Shown here: piece by piece, positions 25,374 through 33,011 of the stretch
How positions within the stretch are numbered: the stretch's first letter is position 1
Layout: each line of letters opens with the position of its first letter
The notes under the pieces: model-generated
What the model was told of the DNA's origin: nothing
The model's input: the letters and a program-made list of their open reading frames with translations, nothing else
The model's database searches: none
Assembly: GCA_963730995.1 (NCBI GenBank)
Contig: CAVSUB010000013.1
Coordinates: forward strand, 1,178,001-1,242,000
Reading direction: 5' to 3'
Length of the DNA stretch: 64,000 nucleotides
DNA from: CAVSUB01 sp963730995
Lineage (GTDB): Bacteria > Acidobacteriota > Vicinamibacteria > Vicinamibacterales > 2-12-FULL-66-21
Translations under genes and position numbers: made by a program

Positions 25374-25760
25374 ATGAACGTTGCCCTCTGGATCGCTCAG
25401 ATTCTGCTGGCCGCGGCGTTCGCCCTGGCGGGAGCCATGAAGACCTCGATGCCAATCGCTGCGCTCGCGCAGAGTCTCAAATGGGCCGGAGACCTACCAC
25501 CGGCGCTGGTTCGCTTCATCGGAGCTTGCGAGATCGCTGGCGCGATTGGAGTCGTGGTGCCGTCGATGACGCGCATCAAGCCGGCGCTCACGCCGCTCGC
25601 GGCCGGCGGGCTCGTGCTCATGATGATCCTCGCGTCGCTCTTTCACATCACGCGCGGTGAGATCTCGGCGCTGCCCTTCACGGGAGGTCTGGGCGCGCTT
25701 GCGGCGTTCGTCGCCTGGGGCAGATTCGGGCGCGCTCCGATCGCGTCATCGTCCCATTGA
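25374..25760 (+). CDS. DoxX-family membrane protein
   Basis: 128 residues, four transmembrane segments (WIAQILLAAAFALAGAMK, FIGACEIAGAIGVVVP, LAAGGLVLMMILASLFH, GGLGALAAFVAWG). The first-helix pattern with AxxFxxAGxxK and the GACEI segment in helix 2 are typical of DoxX/DoxD-like proteins. An upstream GAAAGGAAGG run about 20 bases away may include the ribosome binding site. DoxX-like proteins are often redox or stress related; no partner gene is adjacent. Confidence 0.85.
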   Translation: MNVALWIAQILLAAAFALAGAMKTSMPIAALAQSLKWAGDLPPALVRFIGACEIAGAIGVVVPSMTRIKPALTPLAAGGLVLMMILASLFHITRGEISALPFTGGLGALAAFVAWGRFGRAPIASSSH

Positions 25761-25823
25761 GCGCGAGTGAGGCCGGTTCGACGGCTAGCCCGGTGCGCGG
25801 GAGACTCTGCGCCAGGCCGTACT

Positions 25824-25838
25824 ACTACATTGAGTAGT
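25824..25838. promoter_or_regulatory. BlaI/CopY-like operator candidate
   Basis: ACTACATTGAGTAGT: arms ACTAC/GTAGT around five bases, embedded in TACTACTACATTGAGTAGTT. It resembles the ACTACA/TGTAGT operators of BlaI/MecI-family repressors. It lies just before the small gene at 25874. No BlaI gene is in this window. Confidence 0.4.
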
Positions 25839-25873
25839 TGAACCTGAAGACCGTTTCGTGGATACTGTCTCGC

Positions 25874-26068
25874 GTGCCGACACCCGACAAGCCGCTGACG
25901 TTCAAGGACGTTCTTCAGGAAGTCGACGAGTTGCTCGAGATGCTCCGCCGGCTGGATGCCACGACGATATCCGGCGAGACGATGACCGTCCTTGCGATTG
26001 AAGATCAGTTGTCGCAGGTGCGCGGCCGCCTCGCGGATCTCGTCGTCCAGCGCATGTTCCGAACCTAG
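25874..26068 (+). CDS. Small hypothetical helical protein (64 aa)
   Basis: Reads VPTPDKPLTFKDVLQEVDEL and continues as a leucine-rich helix to VVQRMFRT. The GTG at 25874 is preferred over a TTG at 25838 because the latter lies inside the operator-like palindrome. Codon usage fits the genome. No family recognised. Confidence 0.45.
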   Translation: MPTPDKPLTFKDVLQEVDELLEMLRRLDATTISGETMTVLAIEDQLSQVRGRLADLVVQRMFRT

Positions 26069-26210
26069 CCTTCCTGCCAAACCAGCCCCCTACTGAACGA
26101 CTGCACGGCGGTTTGAATCTCCCTTCGTCGTTTGTACGACGAGCGTCCAGCCGCTGCCAGCCGCGGCGGATCTTGCGAGACCTCTGGACCATAATCTGTG
26201 CGCACACCTC

Positions 26211-28493
26211 ATGCAGCTGCTCCGATTGATTCCGCAGAGGACCGCGATCACGGTGGCGTTGCTCGCCGTGGGCATGGCCGCGTCGAGCGGCGCTCCGGCT
26301 GCCGCGCACGAGCAGCCGTCGGCGTTCCGCGTGGCGGTCGATTTGGTTCCGGTCGACGTGCAGGTGCTCGACGGCCAGGGCCATCCCGTTGTCGATCTGA
26401 CCCCTGGCGAGTTCGAAGTGACCATCAACAGGCGTCGGCGCCGGGTCATCTCCGCGACGCTCATCAGCGATAGCGCGACCGCCAGTCGAGAAAGCCAGCC
26501 AACGACGACGAGCGCCGTTGCCGTTGCGGACGGTGGACGCGTCATCGTGATCGCGATCGACTGCCTCAGCATCAGCGTCGCGGTGACCCGAGGCGCGACC
26601 GACGCCGCCCGCGAGTTCATCAATCGATTGTCTCCCGCCGACCGAGTGGGTCTGTTCGCCTATCCGATCGGTCCCAGGATGGATCCGACAACGGACCACG
26701 CCGCCGTGATACGCGCGCTGGATCAAGTGGTCGGCCAGCGGGAGAACACGCTCACGAGCCTGCAGTTTCAGCTGAGGCCGTCGGAGCTGATCGATCTCAG
26801 TGCGGAACTCGCGCATGGCGAGACCGAACCCTTCCGAGAGACAACGCCAGGCGGTCAGGTGGCGAGGAGGGAGTGTGGAGAGTCGCTCCCCCTGGAATGC
26901 GTGAGGCGGCTCATCCAGGACGTCAACGGCGCGACGTTGTACTACGAGGGTGAGGCGACCGCCAGCGTGGGAACCCTTCGCGGGCTCCTCCGCGAAATGG
27001 GCAGCCTGACGGGGCGAAAGATCCTGGTCCTCGTCACCGGCGGAATGATCGCGAGCGACAGGCCCGGCGTTCGGCCCGACGTCAGCGATCTGGGTCATCA
27101 GGCAGGCCGGGAGGCTGCGCTCGCGAACACCGCCGTCTACACACTTCACATCGACGTGAGCGCGCTCGAACACGTGTCGGCGCAGACAGCCGCCGCCGAT
27201 CGGAGCTTCGATAACATCGCTCGCGATAGCGTCCTGCTCGGAGGTTGGCTCGACCAGTTCTCGGGTGAGGCAGGCGGGACGCTGTTCAAGGTGCTGGCCG
27301 GCAGCGGAGAAGCGGCGTACGACCGCATCCTCACGGAAACGACAGCCTACTACCTCCTGGGCGTCGAGGTGGGCGATGCCGACCGTGATGGGCGAACCCA
27401 GGAAATCCAGGTCAAGGTCAAGAGACGCAACCTCACGGTCCGCGGTCGAAAGTGGGTCGCCATACCGAAGCGAGGCAAGGACGCCACGGGCGCCACTCCA
27501 GCGGAAGCATCATCCGCACCATCCACATCGTCGCTGGCGTCGTCGGCGCCGCGACTGGCAACCCCGACCCCGCGCCCGCTGCCGCGTGACGTCCAGACAC
27601 TCGCAGATGCCTTCGAGCGTGGCGATTGGGCCGGGATGGAGCGGGGCCTTACCGAGACGAAGGACCTGGCCAACCTGGTCGCCGGCTTCCGCGCGGCAGA
27701 TCGTCCGTGGCCGGACGAGCCGCGGCGCCGCGCGGTGTTCGCGCTCGAGATCGGGCTCGCTGGAGTTCGGAGCGACAACGGTTATGCACGTGACGAAGGG
27801 AGCCGGCTTCTCGCCGAGTACAACACCCTCGTACGTCAGCCTGGCGCCGGTGACGTCTTCGAATGCGCGTGGCTCTGGACCCAGGCGGCCGGTCTCGAGG
27901 GCGCCGTACGCCCCAATATCGCAGCGGTCTTCATCGCTCGAGCGCTTCAGCGCTGCCCGAATGAGCCCCGCCTGAACCTGGCCCTCGCCGTCGTGACCGA
28001 TCAGCAATGGCTGCGAAACGTTCAGCCGAGCGCGGCTGAGACCGCCGAGGTGACGCGCCGCTACGAACAGGCGATGAAGTCTCCGGAGACCGAAGCGGAG
28101 GCGTGCGTTCGGAACGCGTTGTTCCTTTACAGGCTCGGAGACTACCGTCAGGCGATCGGCCTGCTGGATCGGCCGATGCCTCAATCGCCGGACACGTACG
28201 TGCGCTACCTCGTCGATCTCGTCAGGGGCAAGGTGCTTCACAGGTTGGGCCGGCTCGACGAGGCCGAAGCCGCGTTCCGCGCCGCACTTGCGACCTGGCC
28301 GGGAGCCCAATCCGCGAGGATCTCGCTGATGACGCTGCTCGCAACCGGGGGCGCCCGTCTCGAAGCGGCGGCACTCGCCGCGGCAGTAGAAACGGCACCC
28401 GATGGGCAGCTCGATCCCTGGTGGACCTACTGGCTCGGCGACGCCCGCGTCTATCCGGACATCATTGCTCGACTCCGCGAGATGACACGATGA
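26211..28493 (+). CDS. VWFA-related secreted protein with TPR-like C-terminal part
   Basis: 760 residues. Signal peptide (ITVALLAVGMAASSG), then the Acidobacterial VWFA-related module (VPVDVQVLDGQGHPVVDLTP, EFEVTINRRRRRV). The metal-site strand reads VIAIDCLSIS, a departure from the usual DxSxS. The C-terminal 250 residues hold helical TPR-like repeats (FLYRLGDYRQAIGLL, VLHRLGRLDEAEAAFRAAL). A proline/alanine/serine-rich linker separates the two. It overlaps the next gene by four bases (ATGA), so the pair is co-translated. Confidence 0.85.
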   Translation: MQLLRLIPQRTAITVALLAVGMAASSGAPAAAHEQPSAFRVAVDLVPVDVQVLDGQGHPVVDLTPGEFEVTINRRRRRVISATLISDSATASRESQPTTTSAVAVADGGRVIVIAIDCLSISVAVTRGATDAAREFINRLSPADRVGLFAYPIGPRMDPTTDHAAVIRALDQVVGQRENTLTSLQFQLRPSELIDLSAELAHGETEPFRETTPGGQVARRECGESLPLECVRRLIQDVNGATLYYEGEATASVGTLRGLLREMGSLTGRKILVLVTGGMIASDRPGVRPDVSDLGHQAGREAALANTAVYTLHIDVSALEHVSAQTAAADRSFDNIARDSVLLGGWLDQFSGEAGGTLFKVLAGSGEAAYDRILTETTAYYLLGVEVGDADRDGRTQEIQVKVKRRNLTVRGRKWVAIPKRGKDATGATPAEASSAPSTSSLASSAPRLATPTPRPLPRDVQTLADAFERGDWAGMERGLTETKDLANLVAGFRAADRPWPDEPRRRAVFALEIGLAGVRSDNGYARDEGSRLLAEYNTLVRQPGAGDVFECAWLWTQAAGLEGAVRPNIAAVFIARALQRCPNEPRLNLALAVVTDQQWLRNVQPSAAETAEVTRRYEQAMKSPETEAEACVRNALFLYRLGDYRQAIGLLDRPMPQSPDTYVRYLVDLVRGKVLHRLGRLDEAEAAFRAALATWPGAQSARISLMTLLATGGARLEAAALAAAVETAPDGQLDPWWTYWLGDARVYPDIIARLREMTR

Positions 28494-29428
28494 AGCTGGG
28501 ATCGTTGGCGGTGTTGATAGCGGTCGGCGCCTCGACGCCGCTGGCCGGAACCCTCGTGGAGCGCAACACTTCGCAAATCGATCAGCAGTCGCCGCCGACA
28601 TTCCGTGCGGGCGCCGATGCCGTCGTCGTCGATGCCTCGGTAAGGCGGAACAACCGGCCCGTGACCGGGCTGACGGCCGCGGACTTCGAGATCGTCGACG
28701 ACGGAGTGCTTCAGACAGTGACTGACGTCAGCTACGAGAAACTGCCGATTGACGTCACCGTGGCTCTCGACGTCAGCGCGAGCGTGACGGGATCCGTGCT
28801 CAGCCAGCTCCGGCGATCCGTGCAGCAGCTCGCTGGCGGTCTTCACGCGGAGGATCGCCTCAAGCTGCAGACATTCAACCAGCGCATCCAACGGCTGGGC
28901 GACTTCGCGTCGCCACCATCAACAACCGACGCGGCGGTTGCTCGAATCTCCGCGGTCGGCGGGAGCGCCGTGTTCGACTCCCTGGCCGTCGCGCTGGCAA
29001 TGCCGACGACGGCCGCGCGGCGGCACCTCGTCGTGCTGTTCAGCGACGGCGTCGACAGCAGCAGCATCAGCGATCCCGAAATGTTGTTCGAGCTCGCCAG
29101 AGGCAGTGGATCTACGGTCGCGGTGGTTCTGGCCTCCACCAATTCGCAGGCTCCGGCGTCAGTGTTTTCACGTCGGGTTCCTGGGGCAATCACCGTCGAA
29201 CGTCTCTACGATCGGATCGCCAGGGACACGGGTGGCACGGTCGTGCCCATCTCGTCCGGTGACAATCTCGCCACAACGTTCGGGCGGGTGCTGGACAACT
29301 TTCGTGCGAGCTACGTGCTCTACTTCACGCCGGAAGGCGTAGAGCGAGCCGGCGCCCACACGCTCGATGTGCGGGTGAAGCGCAGCAACGTCCAGGTGCG
29401 CGCGCGCAGCGGATATGTGTGGCCCTAA
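28490..29428 (+). CDS. VWFA-related secreted protein
   Basis: 312 residues from the ATG at 28490 that overlaps the previous stop. Signal peptide (LAVLIAVGASTPLAG), then the same opening module as its neighbour (VVDASVRRNNRPVTGLTA, FEIVDDGV) and a VWA domain with an intact MIDAS (VALDVSASV; VVLFSDGVDSS). The C-terminal strand SYVLYFTPEG and KRSNVQVRARSGY are typical of this family. The pair may form a periplasmic complex; function is unknown. Confidence 0.88.
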   Translation: MKLGSLAVLIAVGASTPLAGTLVERNTSQIDQQSPPTFRAGADAVVVDASVRRNNRPVTGLTAADFEIVDDGVLQTVTDVSYEKLPIDVTVALDVSASVTGSVLSQLRRSVQQLAGGLHAEDRLKLQTFNQRIQRLGDFASPPSTTDAAVARISAVGGSAVFDSLAVALAMPTTAARRHLVVLFSDGVDSSSISDPEMLFELARGSGSTVAVVLASTNSQAPASVFSRRVPGAITVERLYDRIARDTGGTVVPISSGDNLATTFGRVLDNFRASYVLYFTPEGVERAGAHTLDVRVKRSNVQVRARSGYVWP

Positions 29429-29432
29429 ACGC

Positions 29433-29460
29433 GGAATTCACTCGAGTCGGTGTGAATTCC
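29433..29460. terminator. Hairpin after the VWFA pair
   Basis: Perfect 9-bp arms GGAATTCAC / GTGAATTCC around a 10-base loop start five bases after the stop codon. There is no T-run, so intrinsic termination is uncertain. Confidence 0.45.
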
Positions 29461-29474
29461 TCATTAAGCTCTAT

Positions 29475-29557
29475 CAGCTTTCAGCTTTCAGCTCTCGGCT
29501 TTCAGCTCACCGCTGAGAGCTGAAAGCTGACGGCTGAGAGCTGACGGCTGAGAGCTG
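29475..29557. repeat. AGCTTTCAGCT/AGCTGAAAGCT inverted repeat array
   Basis: CAGCTTTCAGCTTTCAGCTC on the left is answered by GCTGAGAGCTGAAAGCTGAC and further copies on the right, giving a long imperfect hairpin between the VWFA pair and the ADOP permease. This is the largest copy of the AGCTGA family in the window. Confidence 0.75.
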
Positions 29558-29701
29558 CCAACGGCTCGTCCCTCCATCCAGCCCTCCAAATTGCGCTTCG
29601 GGCCTTGACCATTTATTGCGTACACTCTTACTCTCCTAGACGTTCTACAACGGACAGGACGATTCCCCGACGTCGGGCGTCGACTGCCTGGAGGAGCCAC
29701 C

Positions 29702-32134
29702 GTGATCAACGACATCCGTCTTGCGCTCCGCACGCTGCCGCGCATGCCCGGGTTCTCTCTGGCCTTCATCCTGACGCTAGGCCTCGGCATCGGCGCCAAT
29801 ACAGCGATCTTCAGCGTCATCAACGGCGTGCTGCTGCGGCCGCTTCCCTACCCCGAAGCTGACCGCATCGTCCACCTGCGACAGCCGCAGGTCGCGGCGG
29901 GCGTCGAGGACACGAGCTTCTCGTTCGCGGAAGTCGCGGACTACCGGTCGCAGGCGACGACCATCGACCAGTTCATCGAGTTTGGCGACTGGACGTTCAA
30001 CGTTCTGGGACGTGGCGACCCGCACCGGGCGACCGGCGGGCTGGTGACGCCGAACTTCTTCCAGCTCCTCGGCATCCGGCCGCATCTGGGGCGTCTGCTG
30101 TTGCCGAGCGACGGAGGCAAGACCGCGCAGCCGGTGGTCGTGCTCACGTACGGGTATTGGCAGCGCGTGTTCGGATCGGACCCGGCAGTCGTCGGACAGA
30201 CGCTCGACTTGACGGTGAAGAAAGCCGTGATCGTCGGTGTTCTGGAGCCGGGCGCGCACTACGCGACGGCGCGGAAGCAGGACTTCTACGTCAATTACGC
30301 TGCGAACGACCACTACGTGGGCGCGTCGATGCAGGACGAACGCCGTCATCGCATGACCGACGTCTACGCGCGGCTGGCGCCGGGCGCCACCGTCGGGGCC
30401 GCCCAGGCGGAGCTCCGGCAGATCGCCACGCGGCTTCACGATGAATACCCGGCGGCATACCCCAAGTCGCAAGGCTTCGAAACGCTCGCGACGCCGTGGA
30501 AGGACGAGTTGACCGCCAAGGCCAGGCCGACGCTGATGATTCTGCTCATCACCACGGTCTTCGTCCTCGTCATCGCGTGCGCGAACGTCGCCAATCTGAC
30601 GCTGACCCGGCTCGTGCAGCGCGAGCGCGAGATGGCGGTCCGCGCGGCGCTCGGCGCGCGCGGAGCTCTGCTCCGCCGTCAGCTGCTCGCCGAGAATCTC
30701 GTGCTTTCGGTGGTTGGCGGCGTGCTCGGACTCGGGCTCGCCTTCGCCGGCCTCGGTCTCCTGATCAACTACGCAGGACGATTCACGAACCGCACCGGCG
30801 AGATCGCACTCGATCGCTGGGTTCTGACCTTCACGCTGATCGTCTCGATCGGTCTCGCGCTCGTGTTTGCCTGGGCGCCGCGGCTCAGGTTCCTGAACGA
30901 TCCCGTGAGGGCGATGGCCAGTGGCGGCGGGCGCGCGACCGGGAGCGTCGGCCGGCGTCGTGCACAACGGGCCCTCGTCGTCAGCCAGCTCGCGGCGTCG
31001 TTCGCGCTGCTGATCGGGGCGGGGCTGCTGACGCGCAGCCTGCTTCAACTCTACGCAGTGGATCCGGGCTTCGACCTGTCCAACGTGTTGAGCCTGCAGG
31101 CGCCGGACTTCAGCCAGCTCAATCGCGAACGGCGGATGCAATTCAACCGTGACGTGCTCGATCGTGTCAGAGCGGAGGGGACGGTGCAGTCGGCTGCAAT
31201 GGCCTCGGCAGCGCCGCTGGCCGGCTCGTTTCCGCAGCAGCAGGAGTTTCAGGTGGATGGCGCCGATCTGACCGCGGTCGCAGCCGCACCGAAGACGGTC
31301 ACGCGCGTGGTCAGCACGGGCTACTTCGAAACCGTCGGCACACGACTCCGGGCCGGCCGTGGATTCCTGGCCAGCGACACCGCGACTGCACCGCCTGTCG
31401 CGATCCTGAGCGAGTCGATGGCGCGCTACTACTTCAAGGATCAGAATCCTATCGGGCGGAGGATCAGCTGGAAGCAGTTCAACGGCAACTGGTCGCCGAA
31501 GGCTGAAATCGTCGGCGTGGCCGCCGACTCTCGCGCCGACGGAATCGAGCAGAGCCCGCTTCACACGATGTATCAGCCCGACGCGCAGACCAACGCGCCA
31601 TCGACGTTGCTCGTCCGAACCTCCGGACCCACCGATCGGCTTGCCCCGCGCGTCGTCGAAACGATTCGCAGCCTGGATGCAAATCGCCCGATCGACCACG
31701 TGCAGACCCTCGAGGAGATCCGCGACGAAACGATTGCCCCCCAGCGGCTCAACGCGACGCTGATCGGACTATTTGCGCTGCTCGCGCTTGCAATCGCGAC
31801 GGTCGGGGTGGCGGGCGTCCTCGCCTTCTCGGTCAGCCAGCGCACGAACGAGCTTGGCATCCGGCTGGCACTTGGCGCCGAGCGAGGGGCAATCCTGCGG
31901 ATGATCCTGGGTGAAGGCGCGGCGATGGCGGTCGTGGGCCTGTTGGTCGGCGGCCTTGCCGCAATTCCGCTTTCCCGGCTGCTCGGCGGCCTGCTCTTTG
32001 GCGTCCAGCCGATCGATCCGCTCACGATTGGACTGGCCGCGACGCTGCTCGTGGCCGTGGCGCTCATCGCCGCGTGGATTCCCGCGCGCACCGCGACCTC
32101 CGTCAATCCCATAACTGCGCTTCGCGGCGACTGA
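29702..32134 (+). CDS. ADOP-type ABC permease (duplicated MacB/FtsX)
   Basis: 810 residues with GTG start and GGAGG upstream. The opening DIRLALRTLPRMPGFSLAFI and GLGIGANTAIFSVINGVLLR are the signature of the Acidobacterial duplicated orphan permease family. A MacB periplasmic core, an FtsX block (REREMAVRAALGARGALLRR), a second core and a second FtsX block (NELGIRLALGAERGAIL) follow, so about eight membrane spans in total. No ATPase gene is next to it, which is normal for this family. It probably acts in mechanotransmission or export across the envelope; substrate unknown. Confidence 0.93.
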   Translation: MINDIRLALRTLPRMPGFSLAFILTLGLGIGANTAIFSVINGVLLRPLPYPEADRIVHLRQPQVAAGVEDTSFSFAEVADYRSQATTIDQFIEFGDWTFNVLGRGDPHRATGGLVTPNFFQLLGIRPHLGRLLLPSDGGKTAQPVVVLTYGYWQRVFGSDPAVVGQTLDLTVKKAVIVGVLEPGAHYATARKQDFYVNYAANDHYVGASMQDERRHRMTDVYARLAPGATVGAAQAELRQIATRLHDEYPAAYPKSQGFETLATPWKDELTAKARPTLMILLITTVFVLVIACANVANLTLTRLVQREREMAVRAALGARGALLRRQLLAENLVLSVVGGVLGLGLAFAGLGLLINYAGRFTNRTGEIALDRWVLTFTLIVSIGLALVFAWAPRLRFLNDPVRAMASGGGRATGSVGRRRAQRALVVSQLAASFALLIGAGLLTRSLLQLYAVDPGFDLSNVLSLQAPDFSQLNRERRMQFNRDVLDRVRAEGTVQSAAMASAAPLAGSFPQQQEFQVDGADLTAVAAAPKTVTRVVSTGYFETVGTRLRAGRGFLASDTATAPPVAILSESMARYYFKDQNPIGRRISWKQFNGNWSPKAEIVGVAADSRADGIEQSPLHTMYQPDAQTNAPSTLLVRTSGPTDRLAPRVVETIRSLDANRPIDHVQTLEEIRDETIAPQRLNATLIGLFALLALAIATVGVAGVLAFSVSQRTNELGIRLALGAERGAILRMILGEGAAMAVVGLLVGGLAAIPLSRLLGGLLFGVQPIDPLTIGLAATLLVAVALIAAWIPARTATSVNPITALRGD

Positions 32135-32176
32135 AAGGGAACCTTTGGTGCCACTCGGGCTGACGGTGCGCTGGTC

Positions 32177-32341
32177 GTGTTGCTCCTCGTTCGGGCAGGC
32201 GTGGCATTGTTGGGCGCGCTCGACGTGGTCAACATCGGGCTGGCGACCGCGCTGCCGGCCGTCCCGTTCGTCATGGCGCTGTACTACCTGGTCTGGAAGT
32301 TTATCGTCGGGTTCCTCAATCGGGAGGTGGGGATCGAGTAG
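32177..32341 (+). CDS. Small two-span membrane protein candidate (54 aa)
   Basis: VLLLVRAGVALLGALDVVNI and LPAVPFVMALYYLVWKFIV are hydrophobic segments in a frame with strongly GC-rich third positions. The GTG at 32177 is only the most likely start, because no ribosome binding site is clear and the frame stays open upstream to the end of the ADOP gene. It could be a real small gene or a remnant. Confidence 0.4.
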   Translation: MLLLVRAGVALLGALDVVNIGLATALPAVPFVMALYYLVWKFIVGFLNREVGIE

Positions 32342-32371
32342 GCCCGGGACCTGCGGCCAATCCTCACCGAC

Positions 32372-32415
32372 TTGACACACTCTCCAGGCGCGTTTATAGT
32401 GAGTAAACGTTTACT
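32372..32415 (+). promoter_or_regulatory. Near-consensus promoter with palindromic operator for the TetR-aas operon
   Basis: TTGACA at 32372-32377, TATAGT at 32395-32400, exactly 17 bases apart. Immediately downstream, AGTAAACGTTTACT (32402-32415) is a perfect 14-bp palindrome covering the expected transcription start. It is very likely the autoregulatory operator of the TetR protein, whose ATG follows at 32420. Confidence 0.75.
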
Positions 32416-32419
32416 TGCT

Positions 32420-32995
32420 ATGCCAAGACACCGCTTCACCAACACTCGAGAGCGCATCGAGCGGGCGGCGATTCAACTCTTCGCCGAGAAGGGCGTCAAC
32501 GCGACGACCGTCCGGGATGTCGCTCGGGCTGTCGATATCTCTGAGGGGGCTCTGTATCGCCACTTCGACGGGAAGGACGAACTCGTGTGGGAAGTATTCG
32601 AGCGCAACTACGTGCAGTTTGCCGGGCGACTCGAGTCGCTGGCACTTGCCGAGACGACCGCACGCCGAAAGCTCGCCGCGATGATTCGGGGCTTTTGTCA
32701 CGCGAACGACGAGGACCCGCTCCTCTTCCGGTTTCTGCTCTTCGTGCAGCACGGCCAGTTGAGCAAGCTCGCGCCGGGTTCCCCGACGCCCGTCGATGCG
32801 GTCCGAGCCGTGATCGCGCAGGGGATCTCCTCGAAGGAGATTCCAGAGCAACACCCCGATCTCGCGACGGCGCTTGTCTTCGGCATAGTCCTCCAGCCGG
32901 TGACTTTCGCCGCCTACGGACGGTTGTCGTCCTCGCTGACTTCGATGTGTGACCGTCTCATCGCCGCGTCGTGGGCGGCCGTGACGACGGTCTGA
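32420..32995 (+). CDS. TetR-family transcriptional regulator
   Basis: 191 residues from the ATG at 32420 (MPRHRFTNTRERIERAA). The N-terminal HTH is textbook (AIQLFAEKGVNATTVRDVAR, then ISEGALYRHFDGKDELVWEV). The rest is the helical ligand/dimer domain. The upstream longer frame runs into the promoter and is not used. It is 16 bases from the phospholipid acyltransferase gene and shares its promoter, so it probably senses a fatty-acyl or lysophospholipid signal and controls its own operon (inference). Confidence 0.9.
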   Translation: MPRHRFTNTRERIERAAIQLFAEKGVNATTVRDVARAVDISEGALYRHFDGKDELVWEVFERNYVQFAGRLESLALAETTARRKLAAMIRGFCHANDEDPLLFRFLLFVQHGQLSKLAPGSPTPVDAVRAVIAQGISSKEIPEQHPDLATALVFGIVLQPVTFAAYGRLSSSLTSMCDRLIAASWAAVTTV

Positions 32996-33011
32996 ATCAG
33001 GAGCCGTTGTC

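Noticed and set aside
29777..31699. 640-residue minus-strand reading frame
   Set aside because: Antisense of the ADOP permease; Arg/Ala/Asp-rich composition typical of shadow frames.
32145..32375. 76-residue Ser/Trp/Arg-rich plus-strand gene
   Set aside because: Composition is non-protein-like and another frame there encodes two good membrane spans.
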